DNA of 64,000 nucleotides from Thioflexithrix psekupsensis (GCF_002149925.1 NZ_MSLT01000006.1:310001-374000); one strand, 5' to 3'; shown: positions 37,117 through 48,356, counted from the stretch's first letter. The notes: generated by a model from the letters alone, not told the origin. Program-made: numbers and translations.

Positions 37117-37956
37117 ATGAAAAGAATCACTTTATTTTTATTAACCAATATTGCTATTGTTTTATTATTAGGCATTATTGCGCGCATTTTTGGCATTTAT
37201 TCCAATGGCTTAATTGCCAGTGCATTATTATTTGGAATGGGTGGTGCTTTTATATCCTTACTTATTTCTAAATGGATGGCGAAAAAAGCGACGAATGCGC
37301 GTGTGATTGAACAACCTCGTTCTAATGAGGAACGTTGGTTAGTCGAAACCGTGCGCCGTCAAGCCCAGCAAGCAGGGATTGGAATGCCTGAAGTGGCAAT
37401 TTATGAGAGCCAGGAAGTCAATGCGTTTGCCACAGGAGCGAATCAAAACAATGCCTTAGTGGCAGTCAGTCGTGGTTTATTAGAGCGCATGAGTCAAGAC
37501 GAAATCGAAGCCGTTTTAGCCCACGAAGTCAGCCACGTTGCCAATGGTGACATGATTACAATGGCTTTAATACAAGGCGTGGTCAATACGTTTGTGATTT
37601 TATTGGCGCGATTAGTCGGCTCAATTGTCGCATCAAATAGCCGCGGTAATGGCCATGCGGTTTATGCTTTAACCAGCTTTATTGCAGAGATTATTTTTGG
37701 TTTATTAGCCATGCCAATTGTCATGTGGTTTTCGCGTTATCGAGAATTTCACGCCGACGCAGGCGCGGCTAAATTGGCAGGCAGTCAAAAAATGATCGCC
37801 GCTTTACGATGTTTACAAACGGTAAGCGCAGGACAATTGCCTGAGCAATTATCCGCATTTGGCATTAACAGCAGCCCAAGCCGTGATTTTATTAGAAAAT
37901 TATTTTCCAGTCATCCTCCCTTAGAAGAACGGATTGCCGCTTTACAGAACCGTTAA
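37117..37956 (+). CDS. htpX: Membrane zinc metalloprotease HtpX
   Basis: 279-aa M48-family protease of inner-membrane quality control. Two N-terminal membrane segments ([38 protein letters not shown]) precede the zinc site: HEVSH near residue 139 and the third ligand Glu in [12 protein letters not shown]. Two further hydrophobic segments lie between them. The enzyme degrades misfolded membrane proteins together with FtsH. The start has CGGAG near the ATG. A clear terminator follows at 37978. Confidence 0.95.
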   Translation: MKRITLFLLTNIAIVLLLGIIARIFGIYSNGLIASALLFGMGGAFISLLISKWMAKKATNARVIEQPRSNEERWLVETVRRQAQQAGIGMPEVAIYESQEVNAFATGANQNNALVAVSRGLLERMSQDEIEAVLAHEVSHVANGDMITMALIQGVVNTFVILLARLVGSIVASNSRGNGHAVYALTSFIAEIIFGLLAMPIVMWFSRYREFHADAGAAKLAGSQKMIAALRCLQTVSAGQLPEQLSAFGINSSPSRDFIRKLFSSHPPLEERIAALQNR

Positions 37957-37977
37957 TTTTGTTTTAATCTTGCATTC

Positions 37978-38017
37978 CAGCCCAAGTTCGTCTTGGGCTG
38001 TGATTTTTACTTTTTTC
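37978..38017 (+). terminator. Rho-independent terminator after htpX
   Basis: CAGCCCAAG (37978-37986), loop TTCGT, CTTGGGCTG (37992-38000), then TGATTTTTACTTTTTT. It is a perfect 9-bp stem with a T-rich tail. Confidence 0.85.
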
Positions 38018-38035
38018 TTCATGTTGAGCCATACC

Positions 38036-39490
38036 ATGTTAATTTTCGATCACAGCCGCCCACAACACAGCAATCCCAGTCATTATTCAGCACAAAAAGC
38101 TCCTGAATTAAGCGATATTCCTGAATTATTTTTGCGTAAAAATCCCCCGCCATTACCTGCCGTTTCAGAATTGCAAGTGGTGCGTCATTACACCCGATTA
38201 TCTCAAAAAAATTTCTCGATAGATACCCATTTTTATCCACTGGGTTCTTGCACGATGAAATATAATCCACGCATTTGCAACACGTTAGCTTTACAAGCGG
38301 GTTTTTTAAATGTGCATCCGGCCACGCCCGATAATTTAATGCAGGGATTATTAACTTGTTTGTACGAATTGCAGGAGATGTTAAAAACATTAACGGGCAT
38401 GTCAGCCGTGTGTTTAACGCCTGCTGCGGGCGCACAAGGCGAATTTGCGGGCGTGGCCATGATTCGCGCCTATCATCAAGCGCGGGGCGATGTGGCGCGT
38501 ACAGAAATACTTGTCCCCGATGCCGCACATGGCACTAATCCCGCTTCAGCCGTCATGTGTGGTTTTACCGTTAAAGAAATTCCTACGGATCAATCGGGTG
38601 ATATTGATTTAGCGGCATTAAAGCCATTAATTAGCGAAAAAACCGCAGGCATTATGCTCACCAATCCTTCCACCTTTGGCGTATTTGAACGCAATATTAA
38701 AACTATTGCGCAATGGGTGCATGAAGCGGGTGGATTATTATATTATGACGGGGCTAATTTAAATGCAATTTTAGGAAAAGTTCGCCCTGGAGATATGGGA
38801 TTTGATGTGATTCATATTAATTTACACAAAACATTTTCTACACCTCATGGCGGCGGTGGCCCGGGTGCGGGGCCAGTGGGAGTCAGTGAGCGTTTACAAC
38901 CTTTTCTCCCCATACCTCGCGTGGCCAAGCGGTATGATCAGTATTATTGGTTGACAGAGCGCGATTGTCCGCAAACGATTGGGCGCATGAGTGCGCACGC
39001 GGGCAACGTGGGCGTATTATTGCGAGCGTATATTTATGCGCGGTTGTTGGGACGGGAAGGGATGACGCAAGTGGCTGATTTTTCAACGTTAAATGCGAAT
39101 TATCTCATGGCACGCTTACAAAAAGCAGGTTTTGAATTGGCATTTCCCCAACGTTTCGCCACGCATGAATTTATTTTGACTTTGAAAAAAATACTTAAAA
39201 ATCATGGTATTAGTGCGATGGATGTGGCAAAACGGCTGTTAGATAAAGGATTTCATGCGCCGACCACTTATTTTCCACTTTCAGTTCCTGAATGTTTGCT
39301 GATCGAGCCAACCGAAACCGAAGATCAAGACACGCTGGATGCTTTTGTTGCCGCGATGACGCAGATTTTACAGGAAATTGAAACACAACCCGATACGGTC
39401 AAACGTGCGCCACACACTTTACCCGTGCGCCGTTTAGACGATACGCGAGCGGCAAAAGATTTGGATATTGTCGCGCCTTTTTGTCGTTAA
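38036..39490 (+). CDS. gcvPB: Glycine dehydrogenase (decarboxylating) subunit 2
   Basis: The pyridoxal-phosphate half of the split P-protein of the glycine cleavage system, which decarboxylates glycine and passes the aminomethyl group to lipoyl GcvH. The PLP Lys is in [18 protein letters not shown]; other family segments are [32 protein letters not shown] and [17 protein letters not shown] start at ATG 38036 ([10 protein letters not shown]), since the longer frame back to 37934 overlaps htpX and its terminator. Subunit 1, gcvT and gcvH are not in the window. It begins a run with the MoeA-like gene (28 bp on) and the AEC transporter. Confidence 0.94.
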   Translation: MLIFDHSRPQHSNPSHYSAQKAPELSDIPELFLRKNPPPLPAVSELQVVRHYTRLSQKNFSIDTHFYPLGSCTMKYNPRICNTLALQAGFLNVHPATPDNLMQGLLTCLYELQEMLKTLTGMSAVCLTPAAGAQGEFAGVAMIRAYHQARGDVARTEILVPDAAHGTNPASAVMCGFTVKEIPTDQSGDIDLAALKPLISEKTAGIMLTNPSTFGVFERNIKTIAQWVHEAGGLLYYDGANLNAILGKVRPGDMGFDVIHINLHKTFSTPHGGGGPGAGPVGVSERLQPFLPIPRVAKRYDQYYWLTERDCPQTIGRMSAHAGNVGVLLRAYIYARLLGREGMTQVADFSTLNANYLMARLQKAGFELAFPQRFATHEFILTLKKILKNHGISAMDVAKRLLDKGFHAPTTYFPLSVPECLLIEPTETEDQDTLDAFVAAMTQILQEIETQPDTVKRAPHTLPVRRLDDTRAAKDLDIVAPFCR

Positions 39491-39518
39491 AATAATCATT
39501 AAAATCAGGAGCATGGCA

Positions 39519-40679
39519 ATGATTCGGCATATGGTAGAATTGACAGCGGTGTGGGCATGGTTGGATCAATATTACACAGCTTTGCCTGCGGAATCATTGC
39601 CCATTGCACAAGCACAAGGGCGAATTTTGGCAAGTCCTTTATACACACCGTACGATATTCCTATCAATAATTGTGCGGCAATTAATGGTTACGCGCTACA
39701 AGGACAAGACACTTTCGGTGCCAGCGATTATCAACCCTTGCTATTTATGTTACATCATGACCAATTTTATTCTACGTCACTTCCAATTACGTATCCTATA
39801 GTGACAGGGCAGGCGATGTTTAACCACACTGATGCAGTGCTACCTTTGGATTATGCAGAGCTGCAAGCACAGCAATTATGGGTACATCAAGCGGTCGCGC
39901 CTTATCATGGTGTTTTACGTGCGGGGGGAGATTTTACAACGGGAGAAGTGTTATTACCCGCAGGGAGAATTTTGCAAGCGGTTGATTTAGCGATTATTCA
40001 GGCATTGGGTGAGCAAAAAATAGCGGTGATTGCGACACCAAAAATACGATTGGTGATTTTAGGCGCACCGTCTCCCGCGCAAGATATGAATGCAATCTGG
40101 TTGTTTGCTCACGTAAAACGAGATGGCGGGCAGGTAGTAGAAATCTGCTATCCTTCTGATAATAAAAAAGAATTAGCCGCTATTTTAACCAAAACTGACG
40201 TTGATCTGGTGATCACCACAGGACAAATCGGTTGGGGAAGTAACGATGGTTTTATTGATTGGTTTGCTGAACAAGGGCAAGTGATTGCGGCAGGGATTGC
40301 GGCGCGACCGTGTCCGCGTGCGGGATTAGGCGTATTCGGACAAGTGCCTGTGGTTTTTTTGCCCGGACATCCTGCCCCTGCCATTGCCGCTTACGATCTG
40401 CTTGCGGCCAGAGCGATTCGACGCGCCGCAGGGTTGACAACAATGTTACCTTATGCCCTGCGAAAAATGCCCGCCGCTAAAAAATTGGTGTCCACTATCG
40501 GTTTTTTTGACTACTGTCGAGTTAAATTTGTAGAGCAAGGTGTCATCGCGCTGGGTATGGATAACCGCTTACATCACTGTTTACATGCAGAAGGGGTTGT
40601 ATTAATTCCTGCGCATTTAGAAGGCTACGCCGCAGGGACAGAAGTATCCGTTTATTGTTACAGGGATATGAACAATTAA
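39519..40679 (+). CDS. MoeA-like molybdopterin molybdenumtransferase homologue with altered active site
   Basis: About 386 aa, with the MoeA layout: domain with ASPLYTPYDIPINNC, GEVLLPAGRILQAVDLAII (the GxxLxxxDI-type segment), a central MogA-like domain with DLVITTGQIGWGSNDG and PVVFLPGHPAPAIAAYDLLA, and a C-terminal beta-barrel. Authentic MoeA has a DGYA motif whose Asp is needed for Mo insertion; here it reads INGYAL. The usual TGDEL-like segment at the start of domain III is LVILGAPSPAQD, so it is degenerate as well. It may be an inactive or re-purposed paralogue. I start at ATG 39519, with AGGAG seven bases upstream; the frame opens earlier at 39468 inside gcvPB. The AEC transporter begins one base after the stop. 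Confidence 0.78.
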   Translation: MIRHMVELTAVWAWLDQYYTALPAESLPIAQAQGRILASPLYTPYDIPINNCAAINGYALQGQDTFGASDYQPLLFMLHHDQFYSTSLPITYPIVTGQAMFNHTDAVLPLDYAELQAQQLWVHQAVAPYHGVLRAGGDFTTGEVLLPAGRILQAVDLAIIQALGEQKIAVIATPKIRLVILGAPSPAQDMNAIWLFAHVKRDGGQVVEICYPSDNKKELAAILTKTDVDLVITTGQIGWGSNDGFIDWFAEQGQVIAAGIAARPCPRAGLGVFGQVPVVFLPGHPAPAIAAYDLLAARAIRRAAGLTTMLPYALRKMPAAKKLVSTIGFFDYCRVKFVEQGVIALGMDNRLHHCLHAEGVVLIPAHLEGYAAGTEVSVYCYRDMNN

Positions 40680-40680
40680 C

Positions 40681-41568
40681 ATGTTAATGACACAAATTTT
40701 TACGGTTTTATTTCCTATTTTCTTTATTATTTTAGCGGGTTATTTATACGCCAGAATTAGACCTTTAGATATGGCAGTAGCTAATCGTTTAAATATGGAA
40801 TTTTTCACACCTGCTTTATTATTTTATATTTTAGCGGATCAGAATTTTGATTTAGTGTCTTATTGGCCGTTGGCTTTGGCGGGAATTTGGATTATTTTAG
40901 GTTCTGGATTAGTGGTGTTGCCGTTGGTGTGGTATTTAAAATTGCAAATCCGTACTTTTATTCCTCCCATGATGTTTACTAATACGGGAAATATGGGATT
41001 GCCAATGGCTTTATTTGCTTTTGGTGAAGACGGATTAAAAGCCGCGGTGATTTTATTTATTATGGCTAATCTGATTCATTTAACGATTGGTGTTTCTATC
41101 GTCAATCCTTACATTAAATGGCGTAATTTTCTCAAAACGCCCATGATTATTGCGACATTGGCAGGCGTGTTATTTAGCTTGTTCCAGTGGCACTTGCCTG
41201 CATTATTTGCTATTCCTATCAAGATGTTAGGGGATGTGGCGATTCCTTTAATGTTATTTTCTTTAGGTGTGCGTTTAACGGATATTAATTTAGCCGATTG
41301 GCGTATTGGTTTACTGGGTGGGATTCTGTGTCCATTAAGTGGATTAATAGCCTTACTGCTTATTTGGCCGTGGCTGACTTTAACGCCGTTGCAATTGGGG
41401 GTTTTAATCAGTTTCTCTGTGTTGCCGCCTGCGGTCATTAACTTTATTTTCGCAGAACAATATTGTCAAGAACCGCAAAAAGTAGCCAGTATTGTTTTAA
41501 TGGGTAATGTACTGAGTTTATTTAGCTTACCGTTGGCGTTGGCTTTTGCGCTTTCACAGTTACATTAA
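40681..41568 (+). CDS. AEC-family (auxin efflux carrier-type) transporter
   Basis: 295-aa membrane protein with about ten hydrophobic segments. The family markers are MFTNTGNMGLPMALFAFG in the first half, and the second-half repeat IPLMLFSLGVRLTDI followed by LPPAVINFIFAEQY. Bacterial members export or import small organic acids such as malate or malonate, but substrate cannot be read from the sequence. Its start lies one base after the MoeA-like stop, so it is co-translated. The 195-bp gap to mfd (41569-41763) has no clear terminator. Confidence 0.88.
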   Translation: MLMTQIFTVLFPIFFIILAGYLYARIRPLDMAVANRLNMEFFTPALLFYILADQNFDLVSYWPLALAGIWIILGSGLVVLPLVWYLKLQIRTFIPPMMFTNTGNMGLPMALFAFGEDGLKAAVILFIMANLIHLTIGVSIVNPYIKWRNFLKTPMIIATLAGVLFSLFQWHLPALFAIPIKMLGDVAIPLMLFSLGVRLTDINLADWRIGLLGGILCPLSGLIALLLIWPWLTLTPLQLGVLISFSVLPPAVINFIFAEQYCQEPQKVASIVLMGNVLSLFSLPLALAFALSQLH

Positions 41569-41763
41569 AAATGATTTTTAATTTCCTCGTCATTTCCGTA
41601 TTCCTACATGCCCTGTTGGAACAATATAATGATATAAATCAATAAATTACACTGGAGTGCGAAAGCGAGAATGCACCACTTGCACGAGGCTAAAAAAACC
41701 ACCATAGCCAGCCACCCCCCCACGCGGTAAAATGAGGTGTTTTTTTAACCATCGCACACCATT

Positions 41764-44700
41764 ATGACGGATAAACACATCTCACATTCTCCTTTGCATC
41801 CCACCGCTATCGACTCCACCGCCCAAAAACAACGTTGGTCAAATTTACACGGCAGCAGTTTAGCGTTGGCACTGAGCCAATTGGTGACGCATCAAAAAAT
41901 GATGCTCATTATTATCACCCCCGATAACCTGCGCGCACAGCAACTCACTGACGAAATCCGCTTTTATAGCCATCATAGCGCGCCATTGCTCAATTTTCCC
42001 GATTGGGAGACTTTGCCTTACGATGTTTTTTCACCGCATCAAGACATCATCTCCGAACGCCTAACCACTTTGTATCACCTGCCGCATCTTTCACATGGTA
42101 TTCTTATTTTACCGATCACGACCTTAATGCACCGTTTACCGCCTTGTCATTATGTGCAGCAAAATGTTTTACAATTTAGTATTGGACAGAAAATTTCTTT
42201 AGAACAGTTTCGACGGCAATTACAAAACAGCGGTTATCGTCACACCTCTCAAGTGGTAGAACACGGAGAATTTAGTGTGCGCGGTGGTTTACTGGATTTA
42301 TTCCCTATGGGCAGTGATGTGCCGTATCGCATTGATTTAAATGATGATGAAATCGATACGCTGCGCACTTTCGACCCAGAAACACAACGCTCTTTGGATA
42401 AAGTCACTCAGATTAATTTATTGCCTGCGCGAGAATTTCCGCTTACCGATAACGCCATTGAACATTTTCGTACTCGCTGGCGTAGCCAATTTCAAGGTGA
42501 TCCACGTCGTTCAACGGTTTACCAAGATGTCAGTCAAAAATTTGCACCGGCGGGTATTGAGTATTATTTGCCGCTTTTTTTTGAAGAGACGGCGACTTTA
42601 TTCGACTACTTACCGCCCGGTGGCTTGATTTGTACGGTTGATAATGTCACCGAAATCGCCGATCAATTCTGGCAAGAAGCCAATCAACGCTACGAACAAC
42701 TGCGACACGATATTGAACGGCCACTGCTCGCGCCTTCCACGCTTTTCTTACAGACACACGAGGTTTTTGCGGCCATTCGGCATCATCCTCATTTGGATAT
42801 TCGCCCTGACCATCCGTCGGCGCATATTTTTCTGACTCAACCGCCGCCCCTTCTCACCGTCGAAGCGCGACAAGCTGATCCCCTTGCCACCTTAAAACAG
42901 TTTTTAAACAATTTTCAAGGCCGGGTTTTAATTGCCGCAGAAACGATGGGGCGACGTGAGTCTATGATGGAGTTATTCCGTACTCACGATATACGTCCTG
43001 TTGTGGTGGAGAATTGGGCCGATTTTTTACAACACTCCGCTGCCTTGTGTATCACTGTTGCGCCATTGGAACGCGGGTTATATTTAACTGATCCTTTGTT
43101 GGTGGTGATTTGTGAGGCGCAATTGTTTGGGGAGCGGGTCAGTCAACGCCGCCGCCGCAACAAAATTACCCGCGATACCGATACCGTCGTTCGTAATCTG
43201 ACTGAATTGAGTATCGGCGCGCCCGTCGTTCATGAAGAACACGGTGTGGGGCGTTATCTTGGTTTGGTCACCTTGACTTTAAACGGCATCACGGCTGAAT
43301 TTTTACACCTAGAATACGCAAATCAAGATAAACTTTATGTGCCTGTGAGTGCCTTGCATTTAATCAGTCGTTTTACAGGCGTTGATCCAGAACACGCGCC
43401 TTTGCACCGATTGGGATCGGGGCAGTGGGAAAAAGCCAAACGCAAAGCCGCACAAAAAGTCACCGATGTCGCCGCTGAATTGCTAGATATTCACGCCAAA
43501 CGCGCCGCACGTCAAGGTCATGCCTTCCGTTACGATCCCAAAGATTACGCTGCATTTGTACAGCGTTTTCCTTTTGAAGAAACACCCGACCAACAAGAAG
43601 CGATTTTGGCGGTCATTCGGGACATGACTTCAGAAAAAAGCATGGATCGGTTAATTTGTGGGGATGTGGGTTTTGGTAAGACTGAAGTGGCGATGCGAGC
43701 GGCATTTATTGCGGTCTCTGATGGTCAACAAGTCGCGGTTCTCGTTCCCACCACGCTCTTGGCACAACAGCATTATCAAAATTTTCAAGATCGCTTTGCC
43801 GAATGGCCGGTGAAAATTGAACAATTATCGCGTTTTCGCAGCAAAAAACAGCAAGAAACCGCATTAAGCCAGATTGCCGATGGACAAATTGACATTATCA
43901 TTGGCACGCATAAATTATTGCAAGACCCTATTCATTTTAAGCGGTTGGGTTTGGTGATTATTGATGAAGAACATCGTTTTGGTGTGAAGCAAAAAGAGCG
44001 TTTTAAAGCCTTGCGCGCTGAGGTGGACATTCTCACGCTCACTGCCACGCCCATTCCGCGTTCGCTTAACATGGCCTTGGCGGATTTGCGGGAATTATCG
44101 ATTATTGCCACGCCGCCGTCGCGTCGTTTAGCCATTAAAACTTTTGTCAAAGAATGGCACGCCCCCTCAATCAGTGAGGCGATTATGCGCGAATTGCGCC
44201 GCGGCGGACAAGTGTATTTTTTACACAATGACATCGACAGTATTGAAAAAATGGCACAAACCGTATCAGAATTAGTGCCAGAAGCCCGTGTGGACATCGC
44301 ACATGGTCAGTTACGTGAACGAGAATTAGAGCGGGTGATGCGTGATTTTTATCACCGTCGTTTTAACGTGTTGGTTTGTACAACAATTATTGAGACAGGC
44401 ATCGATGTTCCCAGTGCCAATACGATCATTATTCATCGGGCGGATCGCTTCGGTTTGGCGCAGTTGTACCAGTTGCGCGGCCGCGTGGGACGCTCGCATC
44501 ATCGTGCTTATGCCTATCTGATCGTGCCACCGCAAAAAAACATGACCAAAGAAGCCATTAAACGTCTTGATGCCATGACTTCGTTGGATACTTTGGGAAT
44601 GGGATTTACGTTGGCAACGCATGATTTAGAAATTCGGGGCGCAGGCGAGTTATTGGGTGATGAGCAGAGCGGCCATTTACAGGAAATTGGTTACACGTTA

Positions 44701-45231
44701 TACACCGAGTTGTTGGAACGTGCGGTGAACGCGCTTAAATCAGGACAGATTCCTGATTTGGAACGGCCTTTGCGACACGGCACTGAAATTGATTTTCATG
44801 TATCCGCTTTGATTCCTGAAGATTATTTACCCGATGTGCATACCCGTTTAATCTTGTATAAACGCATCGCCAACGCACAAACCGAAGCGGCTTTGGATGA
44901 GATTCAAGTGGAGATGATCGACCGTTTTGGTCTGTTACCTGAGGCGGCACAGGCTTTGTTTAGATTGGCTGAGTTACGGTTGCAGGTGATGCCGCTGGGA
45001 ATTCGTAAGATTGATTTGGGCGAAACAGGGGGTTATGTGTGGTTTGATCGCACGACTCCTGTGGAGCCAATGCAGTTGGTGCAGTTGGTACAACGCCAGC
45101 CTTCGGCATACCGTTTTGACAGTGAGGATCGGTTGCGATTGCAATGGTCGATGCCTGATTTTGCCAGTCGCTGTGAGGCGGTGTTGGCGGTGTTGCGGGT
45201 GTTGCAAGTATCGCTGCAAGCCGTTTTTTAG
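41764..45231 (+). CDS. mfd: Transcription-repair coupling factor Mfd
   Basis: 1155-aa ATP-dependent translocase that removes stalled RNA polymerase and recruits UvrA. An N-terminal UvrB-like region (FPDWETLPYDVFSPHQDIIS ... HGEFSVRGGLLDLFPMGSD) is followed by the RNA-polymerase interaction domain (GAPVVHEEHGVGRYLGL), the helicase motor with Walker A ICGDVGFGKTEVAMRA, DEEHRFGVKQKE and the motif VI segment RADRFGLAQLYQLRGRVGRS, and a C-terminal TRCF domain. Length is standard. The start codon has no strong Shine-Dalgarno. uvrC, its downstream partner in repair, lies 8 kb further on. Confidence 0.96.
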   Translation: MTDKHISHSPLHPTAIDSTAQKQRWSNLHGSSLALALSQLVTHQKMMLIIITPDNLRAQQLTDEIRFYSHHSAPLLNFPDWETLPYDVFSPHQDIISERLTTLYHLPHLSHGILILPITTLMHRLPPCHYVQQNVLQFSIGQKISLEQFRRQLQNSGYRHTSQVVEHGEFSVRGGLLDLFPMGSDVPYRIDLNDDEIDTLRTFDPETQRSLDKVTQINLLPAREFPLTDNAIEHFRTRWRSQFQGDPRRSTVYQDVSQKFAPAGIEYYLPLFFEETATLFDYLPPGGLICTVDNVTEIADQFWQEANQRYEQLRHDIERPLLAPSTLFLQTHEVFAAIRHHPHLDIRPDHPSAHIFLTQPPPLLTVEARQADPLATLKQFLNNFQGRVLIAAETMGRRESMMELFRTHDIRPVVVENWADFLQHSAALCITVAPLERGLYLTDPLLVVICEAQLFGERVSQRRRRNKITRDTDTVVRNLTELSIGAPVVHEEHGVGRYLGLVTLTLNGITAEFLHLEYANQDKLYVPVSALHLISRFTGVDPEHAPLHRLGSGQWEKAKRKAAQKVTDVAAELLDIHAKRAARQGHAFRYDPKDYAAFVQRFPFEETPDQQEAILAVIRDMTSEKSMDRLICGDVGFGKTEVAMRAAFIAVSDGQQVAVLVPTTLLAQQHYQNFQDRFAEWPVKIEQLSRFRSKKQQETALSQIADGQIDIIIGTHKLLQDPIHFKRLGLVIIDEEHRFGVKQKERFKALRAEVDILTLTATPIPRSLNMALADLRELSIIATPPSRRLAIKTFVKEWHAPSISEAIMRELRRGGQVYFLHNDIDSIEKMAQTVSELVPEARVDIAHGQLRERELERVMRDFYHRRFNVLVCTTIIETGIDVPSANTIIIHRADRFGLAQLYQLRGRVGRSHHRAYAYLIVPPQKNMTKEAIKRLDAMTSLDTLGMGFTLATHDLEIRGAGELLGDEQSGHLQEIGYTLYTELLERAVNALKSGQIPDLERPLRHGTEIDFHVSALIPEDYLPDVHTRLILYKRIANAQTEAALDEIQVEMIDRFGLLPEAAQALFRLAELRLQVMPLGIRKIDLGETGGYVWFDRTTPVEPMQLVQLVQRQPSAYRFDSEDRLRLQWSMPDFASRCEAVLAVLRVLQVSLQAVF

Positions 45232-45343
45232 GGATGGAGCGATTGGAGGAGGGGTGATGGGCAAGCAGCCGCAAGCCTTTCGGATCGCTGCATTGTAATG
45301 TGATAACCGACTTTCCGAATGCGCGATGGTTGAGGCGCGGCGG

Positions 45344-45937
45344 ATGGGTCATAGAACCAATGGTGAGCCAGTTTTGGACATTTTTTTAATCCGACATACA
45401 CGTGTGCAAGTGGCGGAAGGCACTTGTTACGGTCAGACTGATGTGCGTTTGTCTGATACTTTTGATGCGGAGTTTGCCGCAATTCAAGCAAAACTTCCTG
45501 TTTTTTCGCAGCCAGTGCAGGTGATTTCAAGTCCTTTATCCCGTTGTTTGCAACTGGCGGCGCGGCTGAGTTATAAAATTAAAACAGACCCGCGCATTAT
45601 GGAGTTGCATTTTGGGGATTGGGAGATGAAATCTTGGGAGGATTTAACCAATAAGCAAATTAGCCAATGGGCAGAGGATTATATTCATAGTGCGCCACCG
45701 AATGGGGAAAGTTATCAGGCTTTGTATGATCGTTGTACTGCATTTTGGACGGAGTTGGTGGCACAGGAGTTAGAACAAGTGGTGATTGTTACCCATACGG
45801 GAGTGATTCGGGCTTTGGTAGCACATGTATTGGAGTTACCTTTGCATAAATCGTTTAGTTTGCATTTTGATTATGGGGCGGTGAGCCATTTGGTTTTTCA
45901 CCGCGATTGGACACGAGTGGTTTATTTGAATCGGTAA
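45344..45937 (+). CDS. Histidine phosphatase family protein (CobC/alpha-ribazole phosphatase-like)
   Basis: Phosphoglycerate-mutase-fold enzyme: LIRHTRVQ contains the phospho-acceptor RHT motif (RHG class), and the later pieces are ELHFGDWEMKSWEDL and VVIVTHTGVIRALVAHVL with the second His. The pattern YGQTDVRLSD is typical of alpha-ribazole phosphatase, which works in cobalamin nucleotide-loop assembly. No other cobalamin gene is near. I choose ATG 45344 (MGHRTNGEPV), with TGAGG nine bases upstream, over the ATG at 45326. The gene follows mfd by about 110 bp and ends in a strong terminator. Confidence 0.8.
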   Translation: MGHRTNGEPVLDIFLIRHTRVQVAEGTCYGQTDVRLSDTFDAEFAAIQAKLPVFSQPVQVISSPLSRCLQLAARLSYKIKTDPRIMELHFGDWEMKSWEDLTNKQISQWAEDYIHSAPPNGESYQALYDRCTAFWTELVAQELEQVVIVTHTGVIRALVAHVLELPLHKSFSLHFDYGAVSHLVFHRDWTRVVYLNR

Positions 45938-45943
45938 TTGGCT

Positions 45944-45980
45944 AAGGGCAGACGGGGTGTGTCTGCCCTTTGCTGTTTTT
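45944..45980. terminator. Rho-independent terminator, convergent junction
   Basis: AAGGGCAGAC (45944-45953) and GTCTGCCCTT (45961-45970) form a perfect 10-bp stem around GGGGTGT, followed by TGCTGTTTTT. It ends the phosphatase gene on the + strand and may also end the sucrose operon on the - strand. Confidence 0.85.
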
Positions 45981-45983
45981 AGG

Positions 45984-48356
45984 CTATTTGACCAATTGCC
46001 GATACATTAAGCTATACAGCATTTCTAAATAACGCTGAGTTTCGGCGCGTTCTAAATTGGTGGCATATTTCCAAAAACCATAAACCCGCGATAAAGTCAT
46101 TAAACGCTCGGCATATAATCGCCAATTATAACGCGATTGAATGCGCGCAATTGCGGCATGAGAAATCTGCTCCCAATAACCTGATTCGCTTTGACAACGT
46201 TGAAAGAAGGCAAGCAATTGTTCTGCGACTTTATCGCCACTATTGGGATCGATATGAAAACCTGAAATGCCATCTTGAATAATCTCCGATGGCCCCCCGT
46301 AAATCGTCGCAAAAGTCGGCAATCCCGAAGACATCGCTTCAATCACCGTTAAGCCAAAAGCTTCAAATAAAGCAGGTTGAATAAAAACCCCTTTTTTATC
46401 GGCAATATAACGGTAAATTTCTCCCGATAAACGTTTATCTAAACGCTTCCCTAACCAACGCACACAACGATCCAATTGATAATGGTTCATTAAATCGTGC
46501 ATTCGCTGAATTTGATAGCGTTCTTCATCATCTCCCGATTGCTGTACATCAATATGTCCGCCAATAATCACCAAATTAGCACATTCTTGCAATTGGGGAT
46601 TGCGTCCATACCATTCGACCAAATTAGAAATATTTTTAATCGTGTCTAATCTGGCCATAGTAAAAATTAACGGTTTATCAGAATGCACCAATTCGCCGCG
46701 ACATTCAGCACTGGCTTGGCCATAAATTAAGGCTTCAATATCGCTGATTAATGCGGGAAAACGGCGTTCTGTTTCGGTGGTGGGGAAATAAATCGTTTCA
46801 TCGGCACCGGGTGAAACAATATTAAATTTCGGATCAAAAACATCAATCCCATTCACCACCCGATATAAGCCCGGTAAGGTATAAGCCCCATAGCTCTCAT
46901 ATTGGCCGACACTGTTTTTTCCTCCTGCAATTTCTTGATACGTGCTGGTGATAATAAAATCAGCCGCATTCATGGAAATTAAATCTGCGGTAAATTGCGC
47001 AGAAAAATGATAATTGGCTTCGTTTTCTTGCCAATATAAATCAGAATAAAGATATTTGGTTTTTTCCAAAGCATGAGCAATAATACATTGCGTCACTTTA
47101 AGCCGCTGTGACAATAAAGTAGCCACCAAATTACCATCCGAATAATTGCCAATAATTAAATCAGGTCTGCCGCCCAATTCGGCTAATAATTCTTTTTCAA
47201 CATCTAAAGTAAATCGCTCTAAATGCGGCCAAATATGAAAACGAGAAATCCAATGTGGAATAATTTCTCCCGTTTCAGTACGGAAAGGAACACGTAAAAT
47301 AACCGCGTTTTTAGTGCCTGCAATGGGTTCTAAAGGTTGATGGCAAGTTGTTTTGCCTGAATCGGGAATTAGACGGGTAATTACGACAATTTTTGGCTCT
47401 AAATCAAGACCCGATTCATCTAAACGTTTGCGCATTTCTCGTTCTAAGGCTTTGACCTGATCTAAAATATAAACCACCTGCCCTCCCGTATCGGGTAAAC
47501 CAAACACATTGGCTTGTCCAAAATAACCGTGTGGAGAAAGAATGGCCAATTTAAAAATCATGGGAATTCGCGTTAAAAACTGCTCTAATTGGCTGGGATC
47601 GGGAGCTTGTAAAATATCGACTAATAAATTCATCGTGTCCCGAATCTGTGCCACCGTGCGCCCCCAACCGCGTTCAAAACCCATCGTTTGCAATTCATGC
47701 CCCACATTTTCCCACGTATGGGATTGCGGTTTGCTGGCCAATAACAGATCGACTTTACGCAAACTTTCACGCAATTCACTCGCATTTTTAATGCGATCAT
47801 TGAGCATTAATTGCTGTCCTTCGACTTGATGCACGCGCAAAAAATTAAAAATTAAATTATCGCCTTGACGCATATCGGCAAATAATCGCGTAGAAAGATG
47901 TCGATTTAAAAATTCAACCCCGCGCCCAATTGACCGTTGTTCGCGCAATTTAGGAAAATCACGTTGAAACGGCGCAAAATCAATTTCTAATCGCCACGGA
48001 TCAACGTGTTCTCTTTGCACCACTTGTTCTTTAAATTGCAAAAATTCGCCAATTTGCACCGATTCTTGCACCAAAGCTTCAATATGAAAGCGAAAAAATG
48101 CCCATCGCCCCGGCCCAAAACGAGTAGAAACATAAATCCATGGATCAATCACCACCGCTTCTTGGATAGTGTGAATAAAACTCGCCATAGGGGTATTTTT
48201 AAGCTCTAATTCACTGTGATTCTCACACAGTTTCTCAAAACGATCCACAATGTCAGAATGCAAATATAAATGGCGATTTTCTTCACTCAGTAGCATTTTA
48301 AAAAAGGAATATAAAGCACTTTGATAAGGCTCTAAATTAAAATTTTCATTGTGCAT
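45984..48356 (-). CDS. sus: Sucrose synthase
   Basis: Reversibly converts sucrose plus NDP (UDP or ADP) to fructose plus NDP-glucose. The GT-B fold is clear: the N-terminal sucrose synthase region (about 1-270), the hinge [20 protein letters not shown] near 285, and the C-terminal EX7E segment [20 protein letters not shown] near 665 with [18 protein letters not shown]. At about 790 aa it matches bacterial enzymes such as those of Nitrosomonas. Three ATGs follow GAGGAG; the third (48356) is best spaced. It overlaps the 3' end of the sucrose-phosphate synthase gene, so it is translationally coupled. Next to the synthase it lets the cell recycle stored sucrose into NDP-glucose without spending ATP. 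Confidence 0.94.
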   Translation of the reverse strand: MHNENFNLEPYQSALYSFFKMLLSEENRHLYLHSDIVDRFEKLCENHSELELKNTPMASFIHTIQEAVVIDPWIYVSTRFGPGRWAFFRFHIEALVQESVQIGEFLQFKEQVVQREHVDPWRLEIDFAPFQRDFPKLREQRSIGRGVEFLNRHLSTRLFADMRQGDNLIFNFLRVHQVEGQQLMLNDRIKNASELRESLRKVDLLLASKPQSHTWENVGHELQTMGFERGWGRTVAQIRDTMNLLVDILQAPDPSQLEQFLTRIPMIFKLAILSPHGYFGQANVFGLPDTGGQVVYILDQVKALEREMRKRLDESGLDLEPKIVVITRLIPDSGKTTCHQPLEPIAGTKNAVILRVPFRTETGEIIPHWISRFHIWPHLERFTLDVEKELLAELGGRPDLIIGNYSDGNLVATLLSQRLKVTQCIIAHALEKTKYLYSDLYWQENEANYHFSAQFTADLISMNAADFIITSTYQEIAGGKNSVGQYESYGAYTLPGLYRVVNGIDVFDPKFNIVSPGADETIYFPTTETERRFPALISDIEALIYGQASAECRGELVHSDKPLIFTMARLDTIKNISNLVEWYGRNPQLQECANLVIIGGHIDVQQSGDDEERYQIQRMHDLMNHYQLDRCVRWLGKRLDKRLSGEIYRYIADKKGVFIQPALFEAFGLTVIEAMSSGLPTFATIYGGPSEIIQDGISGFHIDPNSGDKVAEQLLAFFQRCQSESGYWEQISHAAIARIQSRYNWRLYAERLMTLSRVYGFWKYATNLERAETQRYLEMLYSLMYRQLVK

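Noticed and set aside
37934-38035. N-terminal extension of GcvPB
   Set aside because: It overlaps the htpX end and its terminator; the family starts near [10 protein letters not shown].
45011-45298. Frames over the 3' end of mfd
   Set aside because: They are shadows with skewed composition (Trp/Cys- or Pro/His-rich).
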